Below are positions 41,121 through 50,693 of a DNA stretch of 64,000 bases, piece after piece. The position numbers and the translations under genes are program-made. The stretch is from an uncultured SAR116 cluster alpha proteobacterium. Its GTDB lineage: Bacteria > Pseudomonadota > Alphaproteobacteria > Puniceispirillales > GCA-002684695. Every line of letters starts with the position of its first letter. The stretch's first letter is position 1. The stretch is taken from contig CACMFN010000006.1 of assembly GCA_902612965.1 (NCBI GenBank), forward strand, positions 39,689 to 103,688, written 5' to 3'. The notes under the pieces are model-generated. The model searched no databases. It was given only the letters and a program-made list of their open reading frames with translations, and had not been told where the DNA came from.

Positions 41121-43333
41121 TTAAACTTTGGTGGTTTAGGAAACCCTCTTGGGGGCATTTTACCTGCACCTCCTCTTTTACCAAGCCAAGTTGTAATTAC
41201 TTTTTCATGACGTGTTCGATCTTTTCCCATCTTCCATAATAGACCTTCATTGGAAGAAATAATTTTTACATCTGAACATTTACCATCTTTGTACCTTTGA
41301 AGTATGACACCTTGACCTTTGCTTAATACTGGTATTTCATAAACTTCAAATATTAATAACTTTCTATTTTCACCAACTATTGCAAGCATATCTCCATTAA
41401 TTGGTAAACATGAAATGGCTTTGTTAGAGCCTTTTAGATTCATTATTTGTTTCCCTGTTCTTCTTTTTGAAATAACCTCATGTGAATTTACAATAAACCC
41501 TCTTCCATCATTAGAAACCAATAATAGTTTTTCATTTTTTGAATCACTTAAAAATAGAATTTTTTCATCTGCTATATCATCAAAAACTAGTGAAAGGGGT
41601 TCCCCAAATCCACGTCCAGTCGGAAGTTTATAAACAGGAATATTATAAAATCGCCCGTTTTCAACAAATAACAAAAGATCATCTAAACTACTTAAAAATA
41701 TATATAAACCTAGCTCATCCCCTTCCTTAAATTTTATACTGTCTAAATCTGTAGAATGGCCTTTTAAGGATTTAATCCAACCTTTTTTTGAAACAATTAC
41801 AGTTACAGGCTCTTTTTCTATTTTTAAAGAAATATCATTTCTATATTCTATGTTTTTATTCTCTATATTTGTTTTTCTATTTAATTCATTTTTAAATATC
41901 TTTTTTATATTCAAAATCTCATTTTTGATTTTTTTCCACTGCAGAGTTTTTTCTTTTAATAATTTTTCTAATTGTGATTTTTTGTTTAGCAACTCAATTT
42001 TTTCTTTATTTATTTGCTGTTCTTCAAGCTTTCGCAAATTACGTAATTTCATATCCAAAATTGCAACTGCTTGATTTTCAGAAAGTTTAAATCTCATTAT
42101 CAATTTTTTCTTAGGGTCTTCTTCTTCTCTTATAATAGAGATAACCTCATCAAGATTTAAATAAACAATCAAAAAACTATCTAAAATCTCAAGGCGATTA
42201 ATTGTTTTATTCAAAGAATTATTACTTATTCTAATTAATATTTCACGTCTATGATCAATCCACGAAATGATTGCTTCATTTAATGGCATAATTTTAGGAG
42301 AACCATCACTATCTAATACGTTTAAATTGAGTTGAACCCTAATTTCTAAATCTGTAACTTGATACAATGTATCCATTATATCTTCAGGGCTAAGATTTCT
42401 TGATTTAGGTTCAATAATAATTCTTATTTCCTCAGATGACTCATCTCTGACATCTGAAACCATTATTAACTTTTTATTCAATATAAGATCAGCAATTTTT
42501 TCAATAATTCTCGATTTCTGAACTTGATATGGAATTTCATTTATACATATATGCCATGTTCCTGAAGACTTTTTTTCCAAAATCCAATTCGCTCTTAAAC
42601 GAAATGAACCTCTTCCATTTTTATATGTATCAATGATATTATCTTTACTTTCAATGACTGTTCCTCCAGTTGGAAAATCAGGACCATTAATAATATTATA
42701 AAGTTCATTATGATTTTTATCTCTATTATCAATTAGAAATAAAGCAGCGTCACAAACTTCATTTAAATTATGGGGAGGAATTGAACAAGCCATCCCAACA
42801 GCAATTCCTTGCGCTCCATTTACAATTAAATTTGGAAACCCTGCAGGTAATAAAACTGGTTCTTTACCAGTACCATCGTATGTATCTCTAAAATCAACAG
42901 CGTTTTCATTAATGCCGTCTAACATTAAGCTAGCTACCTCACTCATACGTGCTTCTGTATATCTCATTGCAGCAGCGTTATCGCCATCAATGTTTCCAAA
43001 ATTTCCTTGTCCTTCAACAAGAGTGAAGTTCATAGAAAATTCCTGCGCCATTCTAACCATAGCATCATAAATAGCTGCATCTCCATGTGGATGATATTTT
43101 CCCATAACATCGCCAACTACTCTTGCTGACTTTTTAAAACTTTTATTTGGCTGAAGGCTTAATAAATTCATTGCATACAGAAGTCGCCTATGCACAGGCT
43201 TTAATCCATCACGAACATCTGGCAAAGAACGTGAAGTTATTGTGGATAAAGCATATTGTAAAAATCTTTTACTCAACTCATTGGAAAAATCTGAATTAAT
43301 TTGTTTCTCTAAAAAATCGACTTTATCATTCAT
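41117..43333 (-). CDS. parC: DNA topoisomerase IV subunit A
   Basis: 738 residues, partner of ParE at 13.3 kb. The breakage-reunion domain has SRSLPDVRDGLKPVHRRLLY and catalytic Y125 (AAAMRYTEARM). The quinolone-determining region reads GKYHPHGDAAIYDA, with Ala at the position of E. coli Ser80 and Asp at Glu84. A coiled-coil section (about 420-490) precedes a C-terminal beta-propeller-type domain that is shorter than in GyrA. It is the last gene of the long folK-parC operon. The GyrA alternative is less likely because the length and missing GyrA box point to ParC. Confidence 0.93.
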   Translation of the reverse strand: MNDKVDFLEKQINSDFSNELSKRFLQYALSTITSRSLPDVRDGLKPVHRRLLYAMNLLSLQPNKSFKKSARVVGDVMGKYHPHGDAAIYDAMVRMAQEFSMNFTLVEGQGNFGNIDGDNAAAMRYTEARMSEVASLMLDGINENAVDFRDTYDGTGKEPVLLPAGFPNLIVNGAQGIAVGMACSIPPHNLNEVCDAALFLIDNRDKNHNELYNIINGPDFPTGGTVIESKDNIIDTYKNGRGSFRLRANWILEKKSSGTWHICINEIPYQVQKSRIIEKIADLILNKKLIMVSDVRDESSEEIRIIIEPKSRNLSPEDIMDTLYQVTDLEIRVQLNLNVLDSDGSPKIMPLNEAIISWIDHRREILIRISNNSLNKTINRLEILDSFLIVYLNLDEVISIIREEEDPKKKLIMRFKLSENQAVAILDMKLRNLRKLEEQQINKEKIELLNKKSQLEKLLKEKTLQWKKIKNEILNIKKIFKNELNRKTNIENKNIEYRNDISLKIEKEPVTVIVSKKGWIKSLKGHSTDLDSIKFKEGDELGLYIFLSSLDDLLLFVENGRFYNIPVYKLPTGRGFGEPLSLVFDDIADEKILFLSDSKNEKLLLVSNDGRGFIVNSHEVISKRRTGKQIMNLKGSNKAISCLPINGDMLAIVGENRKLLIFEVYEIPVLSKGQGVILQRYKDGKCSDVKIISSNEGLLWKMGKDRTRHEKVITTWLGKRGGAGKMPPRGFPKPPKFN

Positions 43334-43339
43334 AAAACA

Positions 43340-44086
43340 TTAAGCCTGTATAATTTTTTTTTGTAATTGTTTTTCAAGTCTAATCCTTGAAGGAGATATT
43401 ATATTATTATTATAAAAATTTAAATTAAGAAAATATTTAGTTAAATTAAGACCTAAGATTAAATCACTAATTAAACAAGTAGAATTATTATTTCCACCTA
43501 AAAATTTTGGCAAAACTAATAGTTTGTCTTTATATGGCAGCCCTTCATTGTAACTTACTGCCCTTCCAGTTTTTGGACTTACAAAAGAAAGATTTTCTCG
43601 TTTGCCATTGACAGCACATTCTTGCAATTTTAGTGAAAAACCTAATTCTGACAAAAGCCCTATTTCCCACTTTACATATCCTTTTACCCAATCAAAATTT
43701 AACCCATTAGATAGTTTTAATAATTCAAATAAATTCAAGGTTGCAATAAAGATATTTTGGTTGGGTTCCCTTTCCGGAAGAATATAATCAGAAATCTCAC
43801 AAACTGCCGATAAAGCAGTAAGTTGAATAGGAAGGTTAAAAAAGTTAGTAGCAGTAGAACTATCTAGTTCTAATTTTATTGAACCCATTTGATCAGATAT
43901 TCTTGCCTTCCACTCAGCATTACATATATTTCCTTTTTGAAAAATTGATCTTTTTTTTACACTATTCCCTCCATGAACAAACGATTTATACCTGCCATTA
44001 TTTTTACTTAATACTGATACTAGCATTCCAGTCTCACCAAATGGTTTTGAGGATAAGAGAATAGTCATATCCTTCCATTCAGGCAT
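43340..44086 (-). CDS. recO: DNA repair protein RecO
   Basis: 248 residues from ATG 44086 (MPEWKDMTILLSSKPFGETGML). An OB-fold N-terminal domain leads into a helical C-terminal part. It helps RecR load RecA at gaps. The CxxC zinc motif of many RecO proteins is not visible: the matching region has only two scattered Cys (ECAVNGK and TCLISD). The longer TTG start nine bases upstream is possible but not needed. It overlaps the era stop codon and is followed 6 bases later by parC. Confidence 0.88.
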   Translation of the reverse strand: MPEWKDMTILLSSKPFGETGMLVSVLSKNNGRYKSFVHGGNSVKKRSIFQKGNICNAEWKARISDQMGSIKLELDSSTATNFFNLPIQLTALSAVCEISDYILPEREPNQNIFIATLNLFELLKLSNGLNFDWVKGYVKWEIGLLSELGFSLKLQECAVNGKRENLSFVSPKTGRAVSYNEGLPYKDKLLVLPKFLGGNNNSTCLISDLILGLNLTKYFLNLNFYNNNIISPSRIRLEKQLQKKIIQA

Positions 44087-44987
44087 CAACATCAAGTCCT
44101 GATGATTTAAGTAAACTAATATTTGTAAGACATTTCTCCTGAATTTTTACTCTTGTATAAAGATGAATTCTTTTTTTGAAAGCTTTCTCCATTTCTTTTC
44201 GAGCTAAAATACCAATTCTTTTAATATTTTGACCTGACTTTCCTAGTATCATTGCCTTATGAGAAGTTTTAGACACAAAAATATTTTGATGAATTTCGAG
44301 ATTATTATCTTTCTTTTCTTTCCATGTTTCCGTTGAAACTATTAAATTATAGGGTATTTCTTGATGCATATTTAGTAAAAGTTTTTCCCTTAAAATTTCA
44401 GATGCTAAATATCTTAAATTAGTATCTGTAATGTCTTCTATTGGATACAAAAATGGTCCAACAGGCATCTTTTTTGTTATCCAATCTAAAAAATCTTTGA
44501 TCCCCTTACTTTTTAATGCAGATAACATAAAAATTTTTTCAAATTTAAATAAACTTTGAAATTCTGAAATCAAAGGTAATAAATCTTTCTTATTGATTAA
44601 ATCAATCTTATTTAAAATCAAAACTATTGGCCTATTAATATTCTTAAGATTTTTAATAATTTCTAAAGTATTTGAGTTAATATTTTTTATACCAACATCA
44701 TATAATAAACATACTAGATCTGAGTCATTTAAACTTTTCCATGCGTTGTTAACCATTAACTCATCCAAAAAACGTTTTGATTTAAATATTCCAGGTGTAT
44801 CTATAAACACAATTTGTGTATTCTTTTTTAAAAAAATACCTTTAATTGAAGTTCGTGTAGTTTGTGATTTATGACTGACAATTGCAATTTTTTCACCAAT
44901 AATTGTATTTATCAGAGTTGATTTACCAGCATTAGGTGCACCAACAAGTGAAACTAATCCAGAATATGATATTTCCTTATTATTAAT
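44079..44987 (-). CDS. era: GTPase Era, with apparent ATT start codon
   Basis: 302 residues if translated from the ATT at 44987, giving N-terminus (M)NNKEISYSGLVSLVGAPN. It has G1 GAPNAGKSTLI, G2 region TTRTSIKG, G3 DTPGIFKS, G4 NKID (LILNKIDLI), and a C-terminal KH domain (KIQEKC..). It is needed for 30S assembly. No ATG, GTG or TTG occurs between the in-frame stop upstream and the G1 motif, and a first in-frame GTG lies only at the DTPG motif, which would delete the P-loop. The ATT overlaps the rnc TAA (TATTAAT), with GAGAG about 9 bases upstream. Confidence 0.85.
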   Translation of the reverse strand: MNNKEISYSGLVSLVGAPNAGKSTLINTIIGEKIAIVSHKSQTTRTSIKGIFLKKNTQIVFIDTPGIFKSKRFLDELMVNNAWKSLNDSDLVCLLYDVGIKNINSNTLEIIKNLKNINRPIVLILNKIDLINKKDLLPLISEFQSLFKFEKIFMLSALKSKGIKDFLDWITKKMPVGPFLYPIEDITDTNLRYLASEILREKLLLNMHQEIPYNLIVSTETWKEKKDNNLEIHQNIFVSKTSHKAMILGKSGQNIKRIGILARKEMEKAFKKRIHLYTRVKIQEKCLTNISLLKSSGLDVDA

Positions 44988-45642
44988 ATTTTTTCTCTCT
45001 TATTATTTTCAAAATATTTTTTGCAGCATCTAATTCTGCTAACTTTATTGTTTTACCCTTTCCTTCAGAAAAAAAACCCATGGCTGTTACTTTTATAATA
45101 AAAAAGGGGTTGTGGTCAGGGCCCTCTTTTTTAATTAACTCATAATTAGGTAGAATTAAACCATTTTGCAAAACGAGCTCCTGAAGAGCTGATTTAGAAT
45201 TTATATTTGATTTTTTATTATTGATATTGAAAAATTTCTCTATAAAAGATTTTACAAAACTTATATTTCCATCAATATAAATAGCTCCTATTATAGCTTC
45301 CATTACATCTGACAGAATAGAATCATTTTTTTTAAATTTTTCTCCATCCCTTCCAGATTGAGTTATTATATACTTCGAAAGATTAATGCTATTAGCTACT
45401 TGAGATAAAAAATTTTCATTTGTTAATGCTTCAAATTTTAAATGAATTTCAGATAGTTTTTCATGGTTCATTATTATATTTAACTTTTCTGCAATAATAA
45501 ATCCTAATACTCTGTCTCCCAAAAACTCAAGTTTTTCATAATTATATTTCTTTCCAGCACTTTTATGCGTTAATGCTTCAAGCAAAATTGCTTTATTTTT
45601 AAAATTATAAAAAATTTTTTTTTCAAGTTCTTCAATTAACAA
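44983..45642 (-). CDS. rnc: ribonuclease III
   Basis: 219 residues. It cleaves double-stranded RNA in rRNA processing and mRNA decay. The RNase III signature is YEKLEFLGDRVLGFII, with the second acidic site at SDVMEAIIGAIYIDG. A C-terminal dsRNA-binding domain covers about 145-215 (SALQELVLQNGL to LAELDAAKNILKII). Its stop codon overlaps the era start, and lepB lies 10 bases upstream, the common lepB-rnc-era order. Confidence 0.97.
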   Translation of the reverse strand: MLIEELEKKIFYNFKNKAILLEALTHKSAGKKYNYEKLEFLGDRVLGFIIAEKLNIIMNHEKLSEIHLKFEALTNENFLSQVANSINLSKYIITQSGRDGEKFKKNDSILSDVMEAIIGAIYIDGNISFVKSFIEKFFNINNKKSNINSKSALQELVLQNGLILPNYELIKKEGPDHNPFFIIKVTAMGFFSEGKGKTIKLAELDAAKNILKIIREKKY

Positions 45643-45652
45643 TTATTTTCAC

Positions 45653-46405
45653 TTAGCTTATTTTTTTGAAAATTCTGTTATATCTTATATTAAATGGCCA
45701 TTTCCAAATTTGCCAAAACCTCGTATCATCAGTAATTGAAAAGAAAATAATATTTGCTTTGCCAACAAAATTTTCTAAAGGTACAAACCAACCACCATTT
45801 GCTCTACTATCTAATGAGTTGTCTCTGTTATCACCCATAACAAAGTATTTATCATTTGGCACCACAAACTCTTTTGTGTTATCCATCACTTGATAATTAT
45901 TCAAATTTAGTATTGCGTATGATTTATCTTCATTTAATCTTTCTTTTTTTTGCTCAAGAATTTGTTCAAACTTATTCTTAATAATATGTCTATAAAAACC
46001 ATCTTCCTCCTGAATAACTAAACTACCATTTATAAAAAGTTTTCCAGATTTCATTTGTATTTTATCTCCTGGCAAACCCATAACTCGCTTTATATAATTT
46101 ATATTTGTATTCGATGGTAATTTAAAAACTGCTACATCACCTCTTTTGGGCTCTGAAGCAAAAACTCTATTTTCTGGTAATGGAACAATACCAAAGGGGA
46201 AAGAATATCTTGAATACCCATAGCTATATTTTGAAACAAATAAATAATCCCCTATCAACAAGTTTGGCAACATTGATCCTGAAGGAATATTATATGGTTC
46301 AAAAAAAAGAGACCTAAAAATAACTGCTATTATTACAGCGTAAAAAATTGTTTTGAAAAATTCAAAAAAACTACTTTCTTTTTTTTTATTTTTTTTCTTT
46401 ATCAT
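45653..46405 (-). CDS. lepB: signal peptidase I
   Basis: 250 residues. It removes signal peptides from exported proteins at the inner membrane. One N-terminal membrane helix follows a very basic start (MIKKKNKKKESSFFEF). The catalytic dyad is S44 in IPSGSML and K106 in NYIKRVMGLPGDK, with the box E motif MGDNRDNSLDSR. It overlaps acpS by 20 bases and precedes rnc. Confidence 0.97.
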   Translation of the reverse strand: MIKKKNKKKESSFFEFFKTIFYAVIIAVIFRSLFFEPYNIPSGSMLPNLLIGDYLFVSKYSYGYSRYSFPFGIVPLPENRVFASEPKRGDVAVFKLPSNTNINYIKRVMGLPGDKIQMKSGKLFINGSLVIQEEDGFYRHIIKNKFEQILEQKKERLNEDKSYAILNLNNYQVMDNTKEFVVPNDKYFVMGDNRDNSLDSRANGGWFVPLENFVGKANIIFFSITDDTRFWQIWKWPFNIRYNRIFKKIS

Positions 46406-46805
46406 TTTTAAGGCTTTCTATTATAACAATAGCATAAGCATAATGTCTTTCATCACTTATGCTCAAGTGAACTTTATAACTACAACCATTTGGGATTAAT
46501 TCCAAACATAAATTTTTTGCTGTATTACTAATATTTATGTAAGGCTTACCACCTTTTGCATTCAAAATTTCAACATCTTTGAATGATGGTATTCTAGATT
46601 TCTTATTATGATTTAAAGCTTTGTAAAAAGCTTCCTTAGCAGCAAATCTATTAGCCAATCTATAGATTAATCTGCTTTTATTTTGATAGAAAAAATTTAT
46701 TTCGTTTCTAGTATAAAGTTTTTTTAAAAATTTTTCGCCAAACTTATTATAAATCAAATTTATTCTATTAGTTTCAACAATATCATTACCAACTCCAACA
46801 ATCAT
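46386..46805 (-). CDS. acpS: holo-[acyl-carrier-protein] synthase
   Basis: 139 residues. It transfers 4'-phosphopantetheine from CoA to the acyl carrier protein. The Mg-binding Asp is in MIVGVGNDIVETNRI and the Glu in RFAAKEAFYKAL, and the C-terminal part has LSISDERHYAYAIVIIE. It starts directly at the pdxJ stop and overlaps lepB by 20 bases. The family commonly lies next to pdxJ. Confidence 0.96.
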   Translation of the reverse strand: MIVGVGNDIVETNRINLIYNKFGEKFLKKLYTRNEINFFYQNKSRLIYRLANRFAAKEAFYKALNHNKKSRIPSFKDVEILNAKGGKPYINISNTAKNLCLELIPNGCSYKVHLSISDERHYAYAIVIIESLKNDKEKK

Positions 46806-47543
46806 TTAAACATCAACTTTTCTTGAACCATCAATAATTGATCTCATCTTTAGAATTGCCTCTGTTATACCAATCTTTATCGCCTCACCAATTAAAAAGT
46901 GACCGATATTAACTTCAGTAATTTCTTCAATTTTTGCTATTTCTGATATATTTTTATAATTTAGTCCATGTCCAGCATGCACATCTAAGCCTTTTGATTT
47001 AGCAAAAATGGCAGATTTTTTTATATTTTCTAATTCATTAAACATAATACTTTCATTTTGAGCATCACAATATTTACCTGTGTGTATTTCTATCGCATCT
47101 GCTCCAATCTCTGAAGCTATACTTATTTGTTCAATGTCTGGATCAATAAATAATGAACAAAGTATCCCAACATCTTTTAATTTATTTATACAATAAACAA
47201 TTTCTTTATTGGATTTTAAGTTTAATCCACCCTCAGTAGTTATTTCTTGTCTTTTCTCAGGAACTATACAACAAGCATAAGGTAAGTTTTCAACAGCAAA
47301 GTTAATCATTTCACTTGTAGCAGCCATTTCAAAATTTAGAGGTATTTCTAAATTATTTAATAAATTTTTTATATCGTTTTCATTTACATGCCTTCTATCC
47401 TCTCTTAGATGAGCTGTAATATTATCTACATTACATTTTTCAGCAATAATGGCTATTTCTAAAGGATTTGGATGGCTTCCACCTCTTGCATTTCTAACAG
47501 TGGCTACATGGTCAATATTAATTCCTAGACGCATTTTTTTCAC
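46806..47543 (-). CDS. pdxJ: pyridoxine 5'-phosphate synthase
   Basis: 245 residues. It closes the pyridoxine ring from 1-deoxyxylulose 5-phosphate and aminoacetone phosphate, supplying PLP for the aminotransferase and dehydratases seen here. Signature blocks: LGINIDHVATVRNARGG, HLREDRRHV, PEKRQEITTEGGL, EIHTGKYCD and NIGHFLIGEA. I prefer the GTG start at 47543 (VKKMRLGINIDH) because GGAG lies 7 bases upstream. It overlaps the DUF2062 gene by 26 bases. Confidence 0.96.
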   Translation of the reverse strand: MKKMRLGINIDHVATVRNARGGSHPNPLEIAIIAEKCNVDNITAHLREDRRHVNENDIKNLLNNLEIPLNFEMAATSEMINFAVENLPYACCIVPEKRQEITTEGGLNLKSNKEIVYCINKLKDVGILCSLFIDPDIEQISIASEIGADAIEIHTGKYCDAQNESIMFNELENIKKSAIFAKSKGLDVHAGHGLNYKNISEIAKIEEITEVNIGHFLIGEAIKIGITEAILKMRSIIDGSRKVDV

Positions 47544-48012
47544 TTCTTTTCTCCATTCTCAATCTTTTATTTATTTGCCATGCTTGGATAATAAATCTGA
47601 TCGGCAAATAAAAAATTAAAATTATCAAAGGAAATAAAATTATACTTCCTACTAACATTTCAGTAAAATACTCAGCTAAGTTTTCAACAAGAGAAGTTGT
47701 ATCAGCAAAAAGATCACTATTATAATTATCAAAAAATAATTTAGCTCCTACATACCAACTTACTAGCCAAAAAAAAGGAAAAACAAAAGGCAAACCAGTT
47801 ATTAAAACACCTATAACTGAAGCAATAATATTAGCTCTGAAAATAAATGCCAAGGCCATACCTATAAAGATATTAATACCAAAAAATGGATTAAAATTTG
47901 TCCATACACCACATGCAAATCCTAATGCGATTTCATGAGGTGAGTCTTTTAAATGTTTAAGCCTTTTTAATTGAAATTTAATAAATCTAATCAGGTATGA
48001 AATATATTTCAT
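47518..48012 (-). CDS. DUF2062 membrane protein
   Basis: 164 residues. It matches the DUF2062 family, which has the conserved start of the form SPHEIALGFACGVWTNFNPFFG and GLPFVFPFFWLVSWYVGA. At least three membrane helices (about 45-65, 65-90, 125-145) place it in the inner membrane. Function is unknown. It is coupled between rsh and pdxJ, both by very small gaps or overlaps. Confidence 0.85.
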   Translation of the reverse strand: MKYISYLIRFIKFQLKRLKHLKDSPHEIALGFACGVWTNFNPFFGINIFIGMALAFIFRANIIASVIGVLITGLPFVFPFFWLVSWYVGAKLFFDNYNSDLFADTTSLVENLAEYFTEMLVGSIILFPLIILIFYLPIRFIIQAWQINKRLRMEKRSEKNASRN

Positions 48013-48020
48013 TTTAATTT

Positions 48021-50165
48021 TTAACCTTGATATCTGTTAACTGTTTCAACAAAATCATTAGATCGTAATTCCATTATAATATTATTAATGTGACTTAAAT
48101 CTGCTACTTCAAGGTCAACTATAAATCTAAAAAAATCAATTTCTCTATTTATCAATTGAAGGTTGGTTATATTTCCTCCATACTTATAAATTTGATTAGT
48201 TACAGATGCTAAACTTCCAGGTTCGTTTGTCATCACGATATTTATCCTTCCAATATGATAAGCAAGTCCATCCTTATCCCAATGGATATCTAACCACCTT
48301 TCAGGTATGTCATAAAATTTTTCTAGTGTATTACAATCAATTGTATGAACAGTGATTCCTTTTCCAGTTGTAACAATGCCTACAATATTTTCACCAGGCA
48401 AAGGTGTACAACATTTTGCAATATGAACTGCCATACCTGGAATTAGACCATTTATTTTTAGAGCATTTTCAGATTTATTTTCTCTAATAAAGGTTTTTTT
48501 CTGAATAATGTTTTTCTTTTCTGAATTACTAGTCATTTTCGGATATAAAAAGTTTATTATTTTTAATGGATCTAATGATCCATCTCCAATGGCTATAAAA
48601 ATTTCATGTGGTTTTGAAATTTGCGAATCTTTAAAATTCTTTAATTTTTTACTTATACTTTCAAGATTAAACTTTTTGTCTATTTGTCTAAAGTACTTTT
48701 GCAAAATAGCAACCCCAACATTAAAAAATTCATCTTGTGATTTTTGCCTTATAAATTTTTTTATTCCTGCTCTAGCTCTTCCAGTCTTGACAAAATTTTC
48801 CCATTCAGGACTGGGGGTTGAATTCTTGGACCGAAGTATTTCAACTTGGTCTCCATTATTTAACTGTGTTTTAAGCTGTCTAGGTTTTCCATTAATTTTT
48901 ACACCTACACAAGTATATCCAATATCTGAATGTAAAGCATAAGCAAAATCTACAGGTGTAGCGCCTCTTGGAAGTGCTATTAAATCTCCATTTGGTGTGA
49001 AACAAAATACTTTATCTGCATACATTTCAAGTTTTGTATTCTCAAGAAAATCTTCGGGACCTTGTTCTTGATCAAGAATAGAAACTAAATCCTGTACCCA
49101 TCTACTATTGATTTTCTCAAGATCATTAATTTTTTGTTTATAAACCCAGTGGGATGCAATACCAGTTTCTGCAATTTTATGCATTTCTAAGGTTTTAATC
49201 TGGATTTCAATTTTCTGTTTAAAGGGCCCAATGACATCAGTATGAAGAGATTGATAACCATTTCTTTTTTTTGTACTAATATAATCTTTAAATCTGCCCA
49301 TCACATTAGGGTATTTTGAATGAATTACTCCTAATGAAGAATAACAATCTTCAACTTTTTCAACTAAAATTCTATAAGCCATTATATCTGATAACTGGTC
49401 CATAGGAACATTTCTTCTTTGCATTTTTTGCCAAATAGAAAAAGCTGATTTTACTCTACCTGAAATTTCTAAAATTTTAATTCCGGCTTTCAATAGCGTT
49501 TCTCTAATTTCTTCAATAATCAAAGGTAATATATCTTTAGACTCGTTCTGAATAAAACTTAGCCTATTCATAATAGAAGTTCGCATTTGTGGTTGCACAA
49601 CAGCAAAAGCAAGATCTTCCATCTCATTTTTAAGTCCTATTAAACCAACTCTTTCAGATAAAGGGGCAAATACTTCAAGTGTTTCCTGAGCAATTTTCTG
49701 TCTTTTTTCAATATCACTTATGCCCCCAATAGTTCTCATATTGTGTGTTCTATCAGCTAGCTTTACTAAAAGTACTCTAATATCATTACTAGTAGCTAAA
49801 AAAAGTTTTCTAAAGTTTTCAGCTTGCTTTGATCTGTCTGATTGCAATTCTAATTTAGTTAATTTTGTTACTCCATCCACTAAAAGAGCTACTTCTTCTC
49901 CAAAAATTGAAGAAATTTTGGATATAGATACGCCACAGTCTTCAACTACATCATGAAGCAAACCTGTTATAATAGTATTTAAATCTAAATTTAAATTAGA
50001 AAGAATTTGAGCAACTGAAACAGGATGTGTAAAGTAGCTCTCGCCTGTCCCTCTCAATTGTCCTTTGTGAGCATTTTGAGCAAAGTTCCAAGCAACATTT
50101 ATTTTTTTACAATTTTTTTTATAATCAGAATTTTTTAAATTTTTTATTAAGTCTTCTGCGTCCAT
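48021..50165 (-). CDS. rsh: bifunctional (p)ppGpp synthetase/hydrolase (Rsh, RelA/SpoT family)
   Basis: 714 residues. The hydrolase HD domain is intact: THPVSV with H47, and H71-D72-V-V-E75-D76. The synthetase domain has the GRFKDYISTKKRNGYQSLHTD block and EIQIKTLEMHKIAE. A TGS domain (about 385-445) and a C-terminal ACT domain (about 640-710, NIVMTNEPGSLASVTNQIYKYGGN) follow. Because both catalytic domains look intact, it should both make and destroy the alarmone. It lies downstream of rpoZ, and DksA is encoded at 25 kb. Confidence 0.96.
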   Translation of the reverse strand: MDAEDLIKNLKNSDYKKNCKKINVAWNFAQNAHKGQLRGTGESYFTHPVSVAQILSNLNLDLNTIITGLLHDVVEDCGVSISKISSIFGEEVALLVDGVTKLTKLELQSDRSKQAENFRKLFLATSNDIRVLLVKLADRTHNMRTIGGISDIEKRQKIAQETLEVFAPLSERVGLIGLKNEMEDLAFAVVQPQMRTSIMNRLSFIQNESKDILPLIIEEIRETLLKAGIKILEISGRVKSAFSIWQKMQRRNVPMDQLSDIMAYRILVEKVEDCYSSLGVIHSKYPNVMGRFKDYISTKKRNGYQSLHTDVIGPFKQKIEIQIKTLEMHKIAETGIASHWVYKQKINDLEKINSRWVQDLVSILDQEQGPEDFLENTKLEMYADKVFCFTPNGDLIALPRGATPVDFAYALHSDIGYTCVGVKINGKPRQLKTQLNNGDQVEILRSKNSTPSPEWENFVKTGRARAGIKKFIRQKSQDEFFNVGVAILQKYFRQIDKKFNLESISKKLKNFKDSQISKPHEIFIAIGDGSLDPLKIINFLYPKMTSNSEKKNIIQKKTFIRENKSENALKINGLIPGMAVHIAKCCTPLPGENIVGIVTTGKGITVHTIDCNTLEKFYDIPERWLDIHWDKDGLAYHIGRINIVMTNEPGSLASVTNQIYKYGGNITNLQLINREIDFFRFIVDLEVADLSHINNIIMELRSNDFVETVNRYQG

Positions 50166-50203
50166 ATATTCTTATAAGCTAACATATAAGAAAAAAAAGG
50201 AAA

Positions 50204-50614
50204 TTATAAATCTTCGGATTTAATTAAGTTTTCATCAACATCATGAAAACCAGGATTTATTTTATTTTGAACATCATTGCTATCGTTATTGATTTTAAAA
50301 TCACTAAGTTCATCATTTATAGTGTAATTATCTTCTAATGTATTATCTTCAAGAATATCATCTTCTTCATCTTCAACAAATTCATTATTTGTGAGCTTTT
50401 GAAGGCCATTCACTATATCATCTCTTAATTTGTCAGGATCAATAGTTTCGTCAGCTATTTCGCGCAATGCAACAACTGGGTTTTTATCATTATCTCTATC
50501 AATTGTAAGCGGATTACCAGTTGAAATGTGCCTTGCTCTTTGCGCAGCAGCTAAAACTAAGTCAAATCTATTTGGTATTTTTTCTATACAATCTTCTACA
50601 GTAACTCTTGCCAT
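50204..50614 (-). CDS. rpoZ: RNA polymerase omega subunit
   Basis: 136 residues. The N-terminal core is clear: [55 protein letters not shown]. Omega stabilises beta prime and is part of the ppGpp-binding site 1 in many proteobacteria. The C-terminal half is an acidic, low-complexity tail ([18 protein letters not shown]), longer than in E. coli but common in Alphaproteobacteria. It precedes rsh, the usual rpoZ-rsh pairing. Confidence 0.95.
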   Translation of the reverse strand: MARVTVEDCIEKIPNRFDLVLAAAQRARHISTGNPLTIDRDNDKNPVVALREIADETIDPDKLRDDIVNGLQKLTNNEFVEDEEDDILEDNTLEDNYTINDELSDFKINNDSNDVQNKINPGFHDVDENLIKSEDL

Positions 50615-50693
50615 AATTATGTCCTTTATTGATAAATTTATATATATTTAAAAAATATAGAAATCAATAATTTTATCTATAAATAAAAAATAA

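Noticed and set aside
44980..45000. A programmed frameshift fusing rnc to era
   Set aside because: A +1 shift on the A6 run would give a fusion, but the era frame with an ATT start overlapping the rnc stop is simpler and matches the usual coupled arrangement. Kept only as an alternative in the era finding.
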